DNA of 64,000 bases from Pseudovibrio axinellae (GCF_900110875.1 NZ_FOFM01000011.1:1-64000), one strand, 5' to 3'. Shown: positions 1 to 8,933, numbered from the stretch's first letter. Notes: generated by a model not told the origin, from the letters alone. A program made the numbers and translations.

Positions 1-58
1 ACAAAACCTTAAAAAGCCCCGTAATTCCTTCTGTTTTTTAACCGCTTGAGCCGCCCTG

Positions 59-101
59 TGTGCGCCGCCCCGTTGGTGTGGAGCGGGTTATAGGCGGCAC
101 A
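59..101. repeat. GC-rich imperfect inverted repeat
   Basis: TGTGCGCCGCC at 59-69 can pair with GGCGGCACA at 93-101, and an inner CCCG at 69-72 can pair with CGGG at 84-87, giving a nested stem with a GT-rich loop. No T-tract follows, so it is not a standard terminator. It could be a structured RNA element or a repeat family member; I cannot name it. Confidence 0.4.
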
Positions 102-335
102 TCGCTAACCGTCAACACGCAATCTCCAAAAAAACAAAACTATCTGCAAAAAACTCAACTCAAACCCAAAATCCAGATTCATATATCAACAAACACACCC
201 AAACCTGACCAAATACATACCCAAAATCCCGCAGAAAACAGCCAATTACACCCTTACACACACCCCAATCCCTAACAAATCATCAATTTACACAGACACT
301 GGGAAAACATTGACCCCACCGAAGAACACAAGAAC

Positions 336-373
336 AGAGCGTGTGGGCGAGCATAGAGCGTGTGGGCGAGCAC
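336..373. repeat. Two-copy 19-bp tandem repeat
   Basis: The 19-base unit AGAGCGTGTGGGCGAGCAT (336-354) is repeated directly at 355-373 with a single change in the last base. There are only two copies and no spacer, so it is not a CRISPR array. Its function is unknown; it may reflect local slippage in non-coding DNA. Confidence 0.75.
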
Positions 374-1017
374 AGAAGGACGTATGAGGACAAGAGAGGC
401 CGCGCCTATATAGGAGAGATCGCGATAGGGTGACGCAAACACCGCAAACCAACGTTGAGCGCTTTTGCGTGGGTTTGTGAAACTTTGCGCGGAACGCGCG
501 TATTCCAACGTGGCTATGTAACCAATCAGCCAAAACCAGCAGCACAAGCCGAAACCAGCACGCTCCATGCCCTACGCATAATGAGCAGCCTCTCAACCGA
601 ACTTATGCCCCACCAACCAAAATCTATCCCCGCATGCCCAAGACATATCCCCGCCTCACAGCATGCAGTATCAGCGCCAACCGCTGCTCACTGAACCGAG
701 CCTGCATCAAAAACAAACGCCCTCCACGCTTTGACTGAAGGATGAAAGTCTTCCCGCCTCAATCCCTCAATTTGCACCAATACCAAAAGCCAGATCAATC
801 TTAGGTATCGGGTCCTCACCACTAAAGACCCAAGGAGAACATTACGGGAATAGACCATGATCACATCCAACTTCATAGTCAGAACAGACCCAAGGTCGAC
901 TGGCCCATTAAGGCCATGCTCTTTGAAAACTAAATATCGCCCAAGCCAACACCTAGGCAGTCACCATGCCGTCCGCACCCGGTGAGCGACCTTGGTTTGA
1001 AGAGAAAGCCGTCTTTG

Positions 1018-1635
1018 CTATTGCAGAAACTGTTCAAGAAGGTATCGTCCCTCAAAGCGCCAACGAGACAAGCGACCAGTGTGCCCCATAACCAATAATC
1101 CCATGCAATGGGCAATCGCGCTAGCAGTCCACTCCATCGCTTTATCACCAACGGTTTGCTCATCTGACTTTTCAATCAAAGAAACGACTTCACCCAGCTG
1201 TCGATTTAAGACTTTATCTAAGTCATGCCCGAGACCCGTGGGCTTTAAGCCATTAAATAGATAAAGGCCCAAAGCCAGATCGTCTGGGCGTGCATGGTAA
1301 AAGTCATAAAAAGCAAGAACTGCCGAGCTTGCACGCTTTTCAGCAACCTCACACCGCTCTATCGCCGTGATCACATCTTCATGGAGCTTAATAAGTGCTG
1401 TTTGCAAAACTGCGTGGTAGAGCTCTTCCTTTCCATGAAAATAGGGGTAAATTGCTCCGGTCGTGCACCCAGCTTCACGCGCAATTGAGCGCATAGAAGC
1501 CCCCTCTAGCCCATCCTTTGCGAAGACATCGCGGGCAGCTGTTACGATCAACGAACGACGCGTCTCTCGTAATAAATGTGCCCGCTTCTGCCTTGCATCA
1601 CCTTCATGGTCTTTTTGCTTTTGGTCGTTGGGCAT
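1018..1635 (-). CDS. TetR/AcrR family transcriptional regulator
   Basis: This is a one-component repressor-type protein of 205 residues, normal length for the family. The N-terminal helix-turn-helix is clear at residues 46-67 (GASMRSIAREAG followed by TTGAIYPYF) with the typical GKEELY continuation. The C-terminal ligand-binding half is helical and diverse, so the effector cannot be predicted. The gene starts only about 11 bases after the crotonase gene stops, so the two are almost certainly one transcript and the regulator probably controls that operon. A perfect 8-bp dyad in front of the crotonase gene (2533-2551) is the likely operator. The ligand may be an acyl-CoA, by analogy with other TetR-crotonase pairs, which is inference. 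Confidence 0.9.
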   Translation of the reverse strand: MPNDQKQKDHEGDARQKRAHLLRETRRSLIVTAARDVFAKDGLEGASMRSIAREAGCTTGAIYPYFHGKEELYHAVLQTALIKLHEDVITAIERCEVAEKRASSAVLAFYDFYHARPDDLALGLYLFNGLKPTGLGHDLDKVLNRQLGEVVSLIEKSDEQTVGDKAMEWTASAIAHCMGLLVMGHTGRLSRWRFEGRYLLEQFLQ

Positions 1636-1646
1636 AGGTCCTCATA

Positions 1647-2504
1647 TTAAAGCGGTGCATTCATTGAACGATTAGCTGTCCAATCAAATGTACCTTGATC
1701 TCGCTCTCGCACTGCCTGCTTCCATGAAACGTCCTCAGCGCGTTGCTTGAAGTTCATACCCTCTGGGCTATGACGGGTTATACCATCAAAAAGCGTCGCG
1801 ATCATTTGTGTCTGATGAAGCCCCATTGACTCAATCGCCTGGTTGATCATCAGCTTTTGCATCATCAATTGGTTCACGGGAATTCCAGCCATCCGCTCAG
1901 CAAGCCTCTCAACTTCGGCATCAAGATGCTCCGAAGGTACTGCTTTGTGAATTAAGCCAATTCGTTCTGCTTCATTGCCATCAATCTTATCACCGGTTAG
2001 CAACATACGTTTGGCCCGCTCTGCACCAAGGCGGTAAACCCACATTGCTGTGGTAGGGCACCCCCACACACGAACGGGCATATAGCCAATATGGGCATCC
2101 TCAGCCATGACAATTAGATCTGAGCACAAGGCTATATCTGAACCACCAGCAACTGCATGCCCATGTACTTTCGCAATCACAGGCCTGTAACTGCGCCACA
2201 GGGACATAAACAAATCGGTATTCTGCTTCATGAAGGCATAGTCCTTCATAGGATCCCAAGGCATCTCCTGAACCCCAGGATTACTCCCTTCAGTTTCAGC
2301 ATAAGCCATCAGATCGTAGCCAGCGCAAAACGCAGGTCCGTTGCCACCTAATACAATAACATGAACACCTTCATCAGAATTGGCCTTTGCAACACACGCA
2401 GCCAGTTCATGCGGAATATCCATATCAATCGCATTCATCACGTCTGGTCTGTTCAGCGTAATGCGCGCAATCCGACCATCTTTCTCATAAAGTACCTTTG
2501 ACAT
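1647..2504 (-). CDS. Crotonase-fold enoyl-CoA hydratase/isomerase family protein
   Basis: This crotonase-superfamily protein of 285 residues carries the CoA-binding and oxyanion-hole signatures (FCAGYDL and HGHAVAGGSDIAL). In true enoyl-CoA hydratases the two catalytic glutamates lie in a P-E-x-x-x-G stretch and in the following helix. Here the first place reads MPVRVWG (Val for Glu) and the second AERAKRM (no Glu), so classical hydration is doubtful and another crotonase activity, such as a thioesterase, isomerase or decarboxylase type, is possible. The ATG at 2504 is preferred over an upstream TTG at 2516 because GGGAGGGG sits just before it. The gene is followed by a TetR gene in the same operon and preceded by a palindromic operator candidate. 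The substrate is unknown. Confidence 0.85.
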   Translation of the reverse strand: MSKVLYEKDGRIARITLNRPDVMNAIDMDIPHELAACVAKANSDEGVHVIVLGGNGPAFCAGYDLMAYAETEGSNPGVQEMPWDPMKDYAFMKQNTDLFMSLWRSYRPVIAKVHGHAVAGGSDIALCSDLIVMAEDAHIGYMPVRVWGCPTTAMWVYRLGAERAKRMLLTGDKIDGNEAERIGLIHKAVPSEHLDAEVERLAERMAGIPVNQLMMQKLMINQAIESMGLHQTQMIATLFDGITRHSPEGMNFKQRAEDVSWKQAVRERDQGTFDWTANRSMNAPL

Positions 2505-2532
2505 AACCCCTCCCAAATAACAGCGAGCTATA

Positions 2533-2551
2533 AATATAACAATGTTATATT
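2533..2551. promoter_or_regulatory. Palindromic operator candidate for the crotonase-tetR operon
   Basis: AATATAAC, a 3-base spacer AAT, then GTTATATT: perfect 8-bp arms, about 30 bp upstream of the crotonase ATG. Position and symmetry fit a TetR-type operator bound by the product of the second gene of the same operon. The binding protein is inferred. Confidence 0.6.
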
Positions 2552-2649
2552 AAAGAGAAACTAGCCATTAGGTTCAACTTCCAATGTGCATTTTTTTAAT
2601 CCAGCGAAAAGCGCTGCCCTCTGGAGCACCAAAAATCTCGCACTTTTAA

Positions 2650-5600
2650 CTATAATTCCAGAAGGAGCTTGGCCCCTTCCTCCTTTGCGCGCGAGCAACA
2701 CAAGACCATAGTGTTTTCCTTCTCAACACCGCTCAGCACAAAATCACGATGCTCTACCTCCGCCCCCTGATACTTAGCAGTACAAACACCGCAAATACCA
2801 TCAGAGCATTTGGTCGGAACAAAGATACCGTTGTTACTCAGCACATCCACAACGCTCTTATCCTCAGGCACTTCCAAGCAGGTGCCAGTGGAGGCGAGTT
2901 TCACAAAGAAACTGGTGTTAACGTAGTCTCCTTGATCAGGAATTGAGAAATACTCTTTGTGCAGGCTCTCATTGACCCAGCCATTTGCTGTTGCAGCTGC
3001 CAACACCCCATCCATAAAAGCATCAGGGCCGCAGGTGTATACCTGACAGCCAACTTCATACTCCATCAAGATCGATTTCAAGTCCGCTCGAGAGCCCTCG
3101 CTTGAACAATGGATGAATGCATTTTCCGCCCAAGGAGCGCCAAGAATTTCATCGATGAACCCCGCTTTATTACGGTGACGGAAGCAATAATGCAGTTCAA
3201 ATGGTTTCGCGAGCGCATGCAGCCTGTGCGCCATGGCAAGCATAGGCGTCACACCAATCCCTCCACCAAAAAGGAGAGTTTTTTTTGCCTCTTCTATTAA
3301 AGGGAAATGATTGAGCGGCTTAGATATGAAAACGCGGCGCCCTTCATGAAAAATTCGATGCATCAGGGCTGAGCCACCCTTACCTTCTGTTTCTTCCAGC
3401 ACACCAATAACATACTTGCTATCGTCAGCAGGATTGCCCGCAAGTGAATACTGCCGCAAGAATTCAGGCGCAATCACCACATCTATGTGCGCACCAGCCT
3501 CAAACACAGGCAACGGGGCCCCATCGTCTCGTACAAATTCATAGCGCGTCACCCCTTCAGCCTCTATTTTTACCTTAGAGAGGCGAACAGCTAAGACCGG
3601 AGAGGAGCTCGCATTAACCTCATAACGAGGCGCAAAATCATTCGACCAGGCTGCAAGCCTCGCCTTGTAGTCCTTTGCGGAAATCATTGCTTGATAGGCT
3701 TTGATACCCGCCTCTCTGTCCATCATATATGGAAAGGGCCAAGGATGAGGAGCAAGGTTGGCTGGATAGACCGCGAGCGTCTGGTTCTCATAGTTGAGAT
3801 CCAGGTCCAACTGTAACTCGCGTGCATTGGTCTGCTCGGCTTGCACATAGTTGCCATTGCCACTAGCAACCAAATCCCACCACCATTTCTTCACCGGGTT
3901 AATTGACCCGTTGCCCAACTTGTCATCAAGCTTGGCAAGAATTTTGGCGGAAGCAGGCACTTTCATCGCAGTCCAGCGGAAAGGCGCCTCGCTAAACAGA
4001 CCTTCAAGATTCCATGGGCAGGTTTTCATACAGCGGCCACACAACGAACCTGCTGGCTGGGAAACACGGTAACGGGCACACTTTTCAGAGTCCGACTTCC
4101 AGATTTCATAGCCATTAAACATACGTTTTGGCCCGGCTGTTATTGCACCGGACGGGCACTCACGTGCACATTTATTGCAGCTTTCACAAAACCTCTGCAG
4201 CCCGAAATCTATCGGCTTGTCATAGGTAAAAGGCATATCTGTTGTGATCACACCAGACTTCAGCCGCGGCCCGAGGTATGGGTTCAAAATAACCTCACCA
4301 ATCCGGCTCACTTCGCCGAGACCAGAAAGTAAAAGAAGCGGAGGCTGCAAAACTTCACCATCGACAACAGAATGGCAGCGCGCGGGATACCCAAGTCGCC
4401 TGATTTGCTCAGCAACAATACCACCAAGGATAGAGGCTCGAAGATACGCCCGCATGGACTGAGCGCCAGAGATCCAATCATCCCCACTGGCACCTTCCAT
4501 GGTCTCGTGTCCCTGATCCACAAGAATAGAGATCGCGTTTTTATGGTATGGTACTATTGGTTCCCCGCGTGCATCATGAGAATAGTAGGCATAGTCCGGG
4601 CAACGCGACAATCCAACTGCATCCGCACCAAGAAAATAAAGCGCAGACTTTATGTTTGCAGCATTTTTGTCCAAATCCATAGTACTCGAAGAAACCTTTG
4701 CCGCAGCGTCTCCATCCTGCAGCAGGATCAGCGCCGCAAGCGCACGGCGGGCGCAATACCCCATTGGGTTCTTAGCCAAATATCCGCCATTCTTGGCAGC
4801 TTCCTGCATCGGCCTGCCCATATCTCCGAACAAAGCACGCGCAAACATATCTGTCCGTTTGGGGACACGCGGAACACGTGGCTCATCAATAAAACTAGTC
4901 GTTTCCTCAACCCGCTTGATTTTCTCAAACGGAAAAGCGCCCATATGGAAATCTCGGTTCTCATATGGTTTGCGATTAAAAGCGTTTTTGAATGTCCCCA
5001 CCCCCAGTTGCCACGCCGGCCCATGTGAGCTCCAGATATCCATCAAATTGCGAGGGGCAAGTGGCTGGTCGGGTTCCAACTCAAGCGTTGTCGTGATCGC
5101 AGCCAGCGTAAAGTTCCGCCCAATATAAGGGTTTGAAACACTCACTTCGCCAGCACCATTCAAGACCTCCACCAAACCAGCAGAAACAGCAAGCCGGTTC
5201 AGGTCGATATCTGCACTACTTGCCGTGTGTGCACGCGCCTCAACACCTAACAAGCGCAAATAGTTGGCCAGAACAACCGCCACCTCAGCAGCCCGAATTG
5301 CTGAACGCTGTTCACACGTCCCTGCAATCCAATCACCACCCGGCTCTTCTTCTCTTGGCTCGCGAGGGTGCTCCATCAGCACCACAAGTGCAGAGCCATG
5401 GTGATGGATCGGGCCGGGTGTAGCCGCTGCACTATCACGCACATCTGCCATGGTCACATCAATACCGGCGGCCAAGGTCTTGGGCTGAAATACTTGCAAA
5501 TCCTCAGCCAACTTATCAAGGTCGGGATTTCGCAAAGGCTCATCAAGAAAGTGATCGGGAACGAGTTCGCATGTCCCGGCAATTGACGCATCAAAGAAGT

Positions 5601-5874
5601 ACGCCGCAGCTTTAAGGTGGTTCGCCCGCTCCTGTGGATCACTAGGAATCTCCGAGCGCTGGCTGTTATGTGCTCCGTCACGAATAGCATCCATGATGGC
5701 GCTAAACGACGCCATAGAGTTACTCAGAACCTCGGGGGTTTCTGCGTTGTAGAAGGTCGTCGGCCTGGCTCTTGGCACAGCTTCCAGCGCAACCGGCTCA
5801 TACGTGCGCTTCAAACGTTCACAGGGGTATGGCCCAAGATGCACCTCTCTGTTTTTATAGGAAAACCAACGCAT
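2650..5874 (-). CDS. Self-sufficient (reductase-fused) reductive dehalogenase
   Basis: This 1074-residue enzyme is predicted to remove halogen from an organohalide, probably aromatic, using a corrinoid, with electrons drawn from NAD(P)H by its own reductase. Residues about 1-310 form a degenerate copy of the catalytic domain; residues about 315-560 repeat it (NREVHLGPYPCERLKR versus NRDFHMGAFPFEKIKR; later GDWIAG versus DDWISG). Two 4Fe-4S motifs follow: CESCNKCARECP near 563 and CGRCMKTCP near 611. From about 765 on comes a phthalate-dioxygenase-reductase module: FMN site RQYSLAG near 807, nucleotide site GGGIGVTPM near 865, and a plant-type 2Fe-2S site KCSDGICGVC near 1025 with a last Cys near 1057. 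There is no Tat signal, so it is cytoplasmic, unlike respiratory RdhA. The layout matches the catabolic BhbA/NpRdhA group. The ATG has AGGGAGGGG before it. No membrane anchor (rdhB) gene is adjacent. Confidence 0.9.
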   Translation of the reverse strand: MRWFSYKNREVHLGPYPCERLKRTYEPVALEAVPRARPTTFYNAETPEVLSNSMASFSAIMDAIRDGAHNSQRSEIPSDPQERANHLKAAAYFFDASIAGTCELVPDHFLDEPLRNPDLDKLAEDLQVFQPKTLAAGIDVTMADVRDSAAATPGPIHHHGSALVVLMEHPREPREEEPGGDWIAGTCEQRSAIRAAEVAVVLANYLRLLGVEARAHTASSADIDLNRLAVSAGLVEVLNGAGEVSVSNPYIGRNFTLAAITTTLELEPDQPLAPRNLMDIWSSHGPAWQLGVGTFKNAFNRKPYENRDFHMGAFPFEKIKRVEETTSFIDEPRVPRVPKRTDMFARALFGDMGRPMQEAAKNGGYLAKNPMGYCARRALAALILLQDGDAAAKVSSSTMDLDKNAANIKSALYFLGADAVGLSRCPDYAYYSHDARGEPIVPYHKNAISILVDQGHETMEGASGDDWISGAQSMRAYLRASILGGIVAEQIRRLGYPARCHSVVDGEVLQPPLLLLSGLGEVSRIGEVILNPYLGPRLKSGVITTDMPFTYDKPIDFGLQRFCESCNKCARECPSGAITAGPKRMFNGYEIWKSDSEKCARYRVSQPAGSLCGRCMKTCPWNLEGLFSEAPFRWTAMKVPASAKILAKLDDKLGNGSINPVKKWWWDLVASGNGNYVQAEQTNARELQLDLDLNYENQTLAVYPANLAPHPWPFPYMMDREAGIKAYQAMISAKDYKARLAAWSNDFAPRYEVNASSSPVLAVRLSKVKIEAEGVTRYEFVRDDGAPLPVFEAGAHIDVVIAPEFLRQYSLAGNPADDSKYVIGVLEETEGKGGSALMHRIFHEGRRVFISKPLNHFPLIEEAKKTLLFGGGIGVTPMLAMAHRLHALAKPFELHYCFRHRNKAGFIDEILGAPWAENAFIHCSSEGSRADLKSILMEYEVGCQVYTCGPDAFMDGVLAAATANGWVNESLHKEYFSIPDQGDYVNTSFFVKLASTGTCLEVPEDKSVVDVLSNNGIFVPTKCSDGICGVCTAKYQGAEVEHRDFVLSGVEKENTMVLCCSRAKEEGAKLLLEL

Positions 5875-5969
5875 ATGCCCCTCCCTTAGCCGGTTAGTGC
5901 AATGACGGCATTGCCTCTTCCAGCTTTTATGCGGCGTTTACAGTAGTTAAGCCCTCCCGGCCAAATCAC

Positions 5970-5998
5970 TGCGTATTTTTGCGTATTAATTAATATGC
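5970..5998. promoter_or_regulatory. Direct repeat and AT-rich dyad upstream of the dehalogenase gene
   Basis: TGCGTATT occurs at 5970-5977 and again at 5980-5987, one helical turn apart. The second copy runs into the near-perfect dyad GCGTATTAATTAATATGC (5981-5998; inner 12 bases perfect). It lies about 100 bp upstream of the dehalogenase start, so it is a good candidate binding site for the LuxR-type regulator encoded just upstream. Binding is inferred. Confidence 0.45.
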
Positions 5999-6123
5999 AT
6001 CGCTGAACCCATGTCAACAATCCACGCTGCGTCCGCGCATGGTTGAAAGGTAGACAAGAAGGAACTCCAGCACACATACTGCGTAGTTCAGACGCACTTT
6101 GTTGGAAGAAAATAAGCTAAGAT

Positions 6124-7248
6124 TTATCGCGGTATCCTTGCCCCGAGATCGCTAGCAAGACGCACTAATTCGTTTTGAGAACCGACGGCGACTTCTTTCA
6201 CGATACGCGCCATATGATTGCGTGCTGTGTTGTAACTCATCTCCATAGCATCTGAGGTTTCAGCTACCGTCGCTCCGCGTACAAGAAACTGAACAAATTT
6301 GGCATCTCGTAAGCTAATTCCCAGGTATTTACGAAGACTATCCAGCTCTGCCAAAGGTTGGTCAGCCGGGTCCATGATGATGCAGAGGAGAGGTTGTGGG
6401 CCTCGAACAAAAGGCAGCAGATAGGCAGGCGTCTCGGCAAAAACATCGATCGGCATAACCACAAAGAAGGGATTGGGAACGGACCCACCGCTAAAAACAC
6501 GGGGCCCAAGCGGTTTGCCAGTTAACCGGCATTCACTAATGGTATCCTCTAGTAACTTGCGGCGGCAGTTATATCGCGAAGAAACCTCACCTCGCTGATC
6601 TATAAAGAAACTCTTGCTCGATTGGAAAAGAGCTTCAGCTTGCTCATTGGCGAGCGCAACGTGCAAACCTTGGTTTAAAATGAACGCTGCACTGGGCACA
6701 CGATCAAGCCAAAATGATTGGGTTGTGCTGTGATCTCGCCTTTTCTCCAAGTGTAAAGCCACGGAGAACGCGCTTTGAAAATGTGGCCGTACTGCCTCCA
6801 AAGCAGCGTCCAGTTGTTCTGTGTGAGTGCTCCCAAACTCTGCGGTGACAGCAAAGGACGCCATCGCAACCTCTACACCCTGCCGGTGCAGGATAAAGCT
6901 CCGAGCGCGATCAAAGGCCCCTTGTTTTTTAAAGACTTTTTCATAAAATGCAGTATCACGAATTTCATCAGGATTGATGTAATGCTCAGTTTGAACGACC
7001 GAGCTCAAAGGTATAAATTTTGCTAGCGGCAAGAACGGGTTAATATCTTCGGCAGCAAGCATATCTGCCTTCATGTCATCGCCTGTATTTAGCAAGGTCA
7101 GGTGGTTAGAGCCAAGCGTGTTGAGTGAGATATTTTTGTAGCAAAACATGCTTTCTTGAAACGCAGATGCCATCGGCTCAAAGGCCATGCCAATATCCTC
7201 GCCAAGCGCGATATTGGCATAGAGTCGCTTTACTATCTCGTCACGCAT
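6124..7248 (-). CDS. LuxR-type helix-turn-helix regulator next to the dehalogenase
   Basis: This 374-residue regulator has a LuxR/GerE-like DNA-binding domain in its last 60 or so residues (SLRDAKFVQFLVRGATVAE, then NTARNHMARIVKEV). The long N-terminal part has no motif I can name and is probably a sensor domain of PAS/GAF-like size. The gene is upstream of and co-directional with the dehalogenase, with about 250 bases between them that contain a dyad, so it is the natural candidate to control dehalogenase expression. I chose the ATG at 7248; an upstream TTG at 7257 is also open. Characterised catabolic dehalogenases are reported with other regulator types such as MarR, so this pairing deserves attention. 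The inducer is unknown. Confidence 0.75.
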   Translation of the reverse strand: MRDEIVKRLYANIALGEDIGMAFEPMASAFQESMFCYKNISLNTLGSNHLTLLNTGDDMKADMLAAEDINPFLPLAKFIPLSSVVQTEHYINPDEIRDTAFYEKVFKKQGAFDRARSFILHRQGVEVAMASFAVTAEFGSTHTEQLDAALEAVRPHFQSAFSVALHLEKRRDHSTTQSFWLDRVPSAAFILNQGLHVALANEQAEALFQSSKSFFIDQRGEVSSRYNCRRKLLEDTISECRLTGKPLGPRVFSGGSVPNPFFVVMPIDVFAETPAYLLPFVRGPQPLLCIIMDPADQPLAELDSLRKYLGISLRDAKFVQFLVRGATVAETSDAMEMSYNTARNHMARIVKEVAVGSQNELVRLASDLGARIPR

Positions 7249-7553
7249 GCCCTGCAATTACTCACCCGAATCAAATAAATAGACAATTATCCCTACGTAA
7301 ATTACAGAATATTCTTCTCCATAGACAATATTTCTCAACTATTTTTCGCATACAGCACAAAAATGCGCATTCCAAACAATATGACGAGTGATAGTATTCA
7401 CGTTGAATATGCCTGATCACAAGTATTGAACTAGCTGTGATGCTCTGTGTGCACCTGAGATACCTAATATTTACAAAGGACTAGAGTTAACTATATAAAA
7501 ATCGTAATAATACTCTGTTTCACAAAGTTTGCGTTGATCACTTGCCCATACAC
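7249..7553. other. Divergent intergenic region between the regulator and osmC-like gene
   Basis: This AT-rich, non-coding stretch separates two divergent genes and must hold both promoters. The 9-base word ATAGACAAT occurs at 7279-7287 and again at 7321-7329, 42 bases apart (four helical turns) and on the same face of the helix, close to the regulator start. It is a possible autoregulatory site. Nothing else stands out. Confidence 0.45.
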
Positions 7554-7955
7554 ATGAAGCCTAAAACATATGGCCCATTAAGCGTCACCTCCCAGGAGGC
7601 ACCTCAATCGCTCCAAGTATCCAATCAATTTGGACATCAATACGCTGCAGGCTACGGGGAATCCGAGGAGTTCTCGGCACCGTCAGACCTTATCATGTCT
7701 GCACTCGGTTCGTGTATGGCGGTTTCGCTGCAGTTTGTGGCCAAGCAGAAAAAGCTCTTACTTGGCCCAATCAATATCACTGTAAAGGCTGAGAAGGCGC
7801 CAACATTTCCGCATCGCTTTGGCAGCTTTAGCTTGGAAGTCAGCCTCCCGGACATCGAAGACCGTACGAAAGCTGAGGCACTGATCAAAGCCGCCAAAGA
7901 AATTTGCACGGTCTCCAATACGTTAAATGCTGAAATACACGTGAAACTCATTTAG
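7554..7955 (+). CDS. OsmC/Ohr family protein
   Basis: This 133-residue protein has the OsmC-like fold signatures: a first cysteine in SALGSCMAVSLQF and a second in EICTVSNTLN, the pair used by Ohr/OsmC thiol peroxidases to reduce organic hydroperoxides. The length is normal for the small OsmC class. The start is uncertain. The ATG at 7554 follows an in-frame TTG at 7542 and neither has a clear Shine-Dalgarno. The gene is divergent from the LuxR-type regulator and converges on phzF-like. Some OsmC-like proteins of this type have no proven peroxidase activity, so the role in peroxide defence is family-based inference. Confidence 0.8.
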   Translation: MKPKTYGPLSVTSQEAPQSLQVSNQFGHQYAAGYGESEEFSAPSDLIMSALGSCMAVSLQFVAKQKKLLLGPINITVKAEKAPTFPHRFGSFSLEVSLPDIEDRTKAEALIKAAKEICTVSNTLNAEIHVKLI

Positions 7956-7968
7956 CCAAAACACTTGC

Positions 7969-8820
7969 TCACCCCATCAAGCGAGCGCTGCCCGAAACTC
8001 TGATAGAACTGCCCTTCGCCTCAGGGATTTCAGCAGTGATACTGGACGGCATGCCCATATCCTCGCCTTGTGTTATGCGAACTACACCTTGATGCGACCA
8101 GTGAATATCGCGCAAATATCCGCCAAATGCTGCAGCGGCGGCCCCGGTGGCAGGGTCTTCAAAAACGCTGGCAGACGCAAAAGCATTTCGCACATCAAAC
8201 GCTTGAGCTCCTTGAACAAAAACCAGCATAATCGTTACAAGCCCTTGCACCTGCATAAACTGCCTTGCAACCTCAAGATCGTAAGACATGCCTGCAAGTT
8301 TTGCCCTGTCGTTCAGAGCAATAAGCATGTGGTCGGCCCCGCCATGAATACGAGCCGGTGGTATTTGCGGATTCAAATCGGCCTCACCAAAGCCAAACAA
8401 AGCAAGCAGCTGCTGCTTCACCTCTTCCTCCAGCTCCTCGCTTCTTGTTTCTGGAGACTGAAGGGCAGCCTGCAACTGTCCATTCTCTTGCCAGCTCTCC
8501 ACGGAAATCACCGCTTCATTTAGCTCAAGCAGATGCGTCTTTCGGCCATATTTTTGAGCCAGCGCCGCTCCAAGCGCGATAGTCGCATGACCGCAAAACG
8601 GAACTTCCGTTTCTGGCGAGAAATAACGCACCCGGTACCCTCTATTTTCAGCGAGTGGCGCGGCAAATACCGTCTCAGAATACCCAAGGTCTGCCGCAAT
8701 AGATTGCATTTGCACGTCAGACGGCATGGCATCCCCCACAAGGACGCCAGCGGGATTACCGCCCTCGCCTCCGTGAGAAAAAGCCGAGATATGTTGAAGT
8801 GCCGAAAGATCTACCTGCAT
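7969..8820 (-). CDS. PhzF family isomerase-like protein
   Basis: This 283-residue member of the PhzF/diaminopimelate-epimerase fold family has the two-lobe signature. The N-terminal lobe contains GNPAGV, the catalytic glutamate in LGYSETVF, and RYFSPETEVPFCGHAT. The C-terminal lobe contains the mirror motif FEDPATGAAAAAFGGYL. Family members act as isomerases or epimerases; the substrate of this one cannot be read from the sequence. It is divergent from an Lrp/AsnC regulator, and such regulators often control amino-acid-related genes next to them, so an amino-acid-derived substrate is possible. The ATG at 8820 has a GAGGTAATT-type site before it. Confidence 0.88.
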   Translation of the reverse strand: MQVDLSALQHISAFSHGGEGGNPAGVLVGDAMPSDVQMQSIAADLGYSETVFAAPLAENRGYRVRYFSPETEVPFCGHATIALGAALAQKYGRKTHLLELNEAVISVESWQENGQLQAALQSPETRSEELEEEVKQQLLALFGFGEADLNPQIPPARIHGGADHMLIALNDRAKLAGMSYDLEVARQFMQVQGLVTIMLVFVQGAQAFDVRNAFASASVFEDPATGAAAAAFGGYLRDIHWSHQGVVRITQGEDMGMPSSITAEIPEAKGSSIRVSGSARLMG

Positions 8821-8933
8821 AATTACCTCCAGTGGTCAGAACTGAAAGAATAGCCAGCAGCTGCACCATGCTATATATAAAAAGAAAGGTATTTTGCACA
8901 AAAAACCTCATAATATGAAGCAGGAGATATAAA

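Larger units (their letters stand above)
1..1017. other. Gene-poor leader region
   Basis: No convincing coding region was found in this first kilobase. The open frames present are short, of low complexity (Asn/Pro/Gln/Thr-rich from A/C-rich DNA around 120-290), and lack ribosome binding sites or recognisable domains. The stretch holds one hairpin-forming inverted repeat near its start and one exact-length tandem repeat, both listed separately. It may be the far flank of an operon lying left of the window. Confidence 0.55.

Noticed and set aside
336-373. CRISPR array
   Set aside because: There are two adjoining copies without spacers and no cas genes in the window.
2609-2640. Terminator after the dehalogenase gene
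   Set aside because: CAGCG and CGCTG can pair, but no T run follows on the minus strand, so I could not support a terminator.
4372-5028. Plus-strand open frames opposite the dehalogenase gene
   Set aside because: They are short and unsupported, and lie inside a strongly supported gene.
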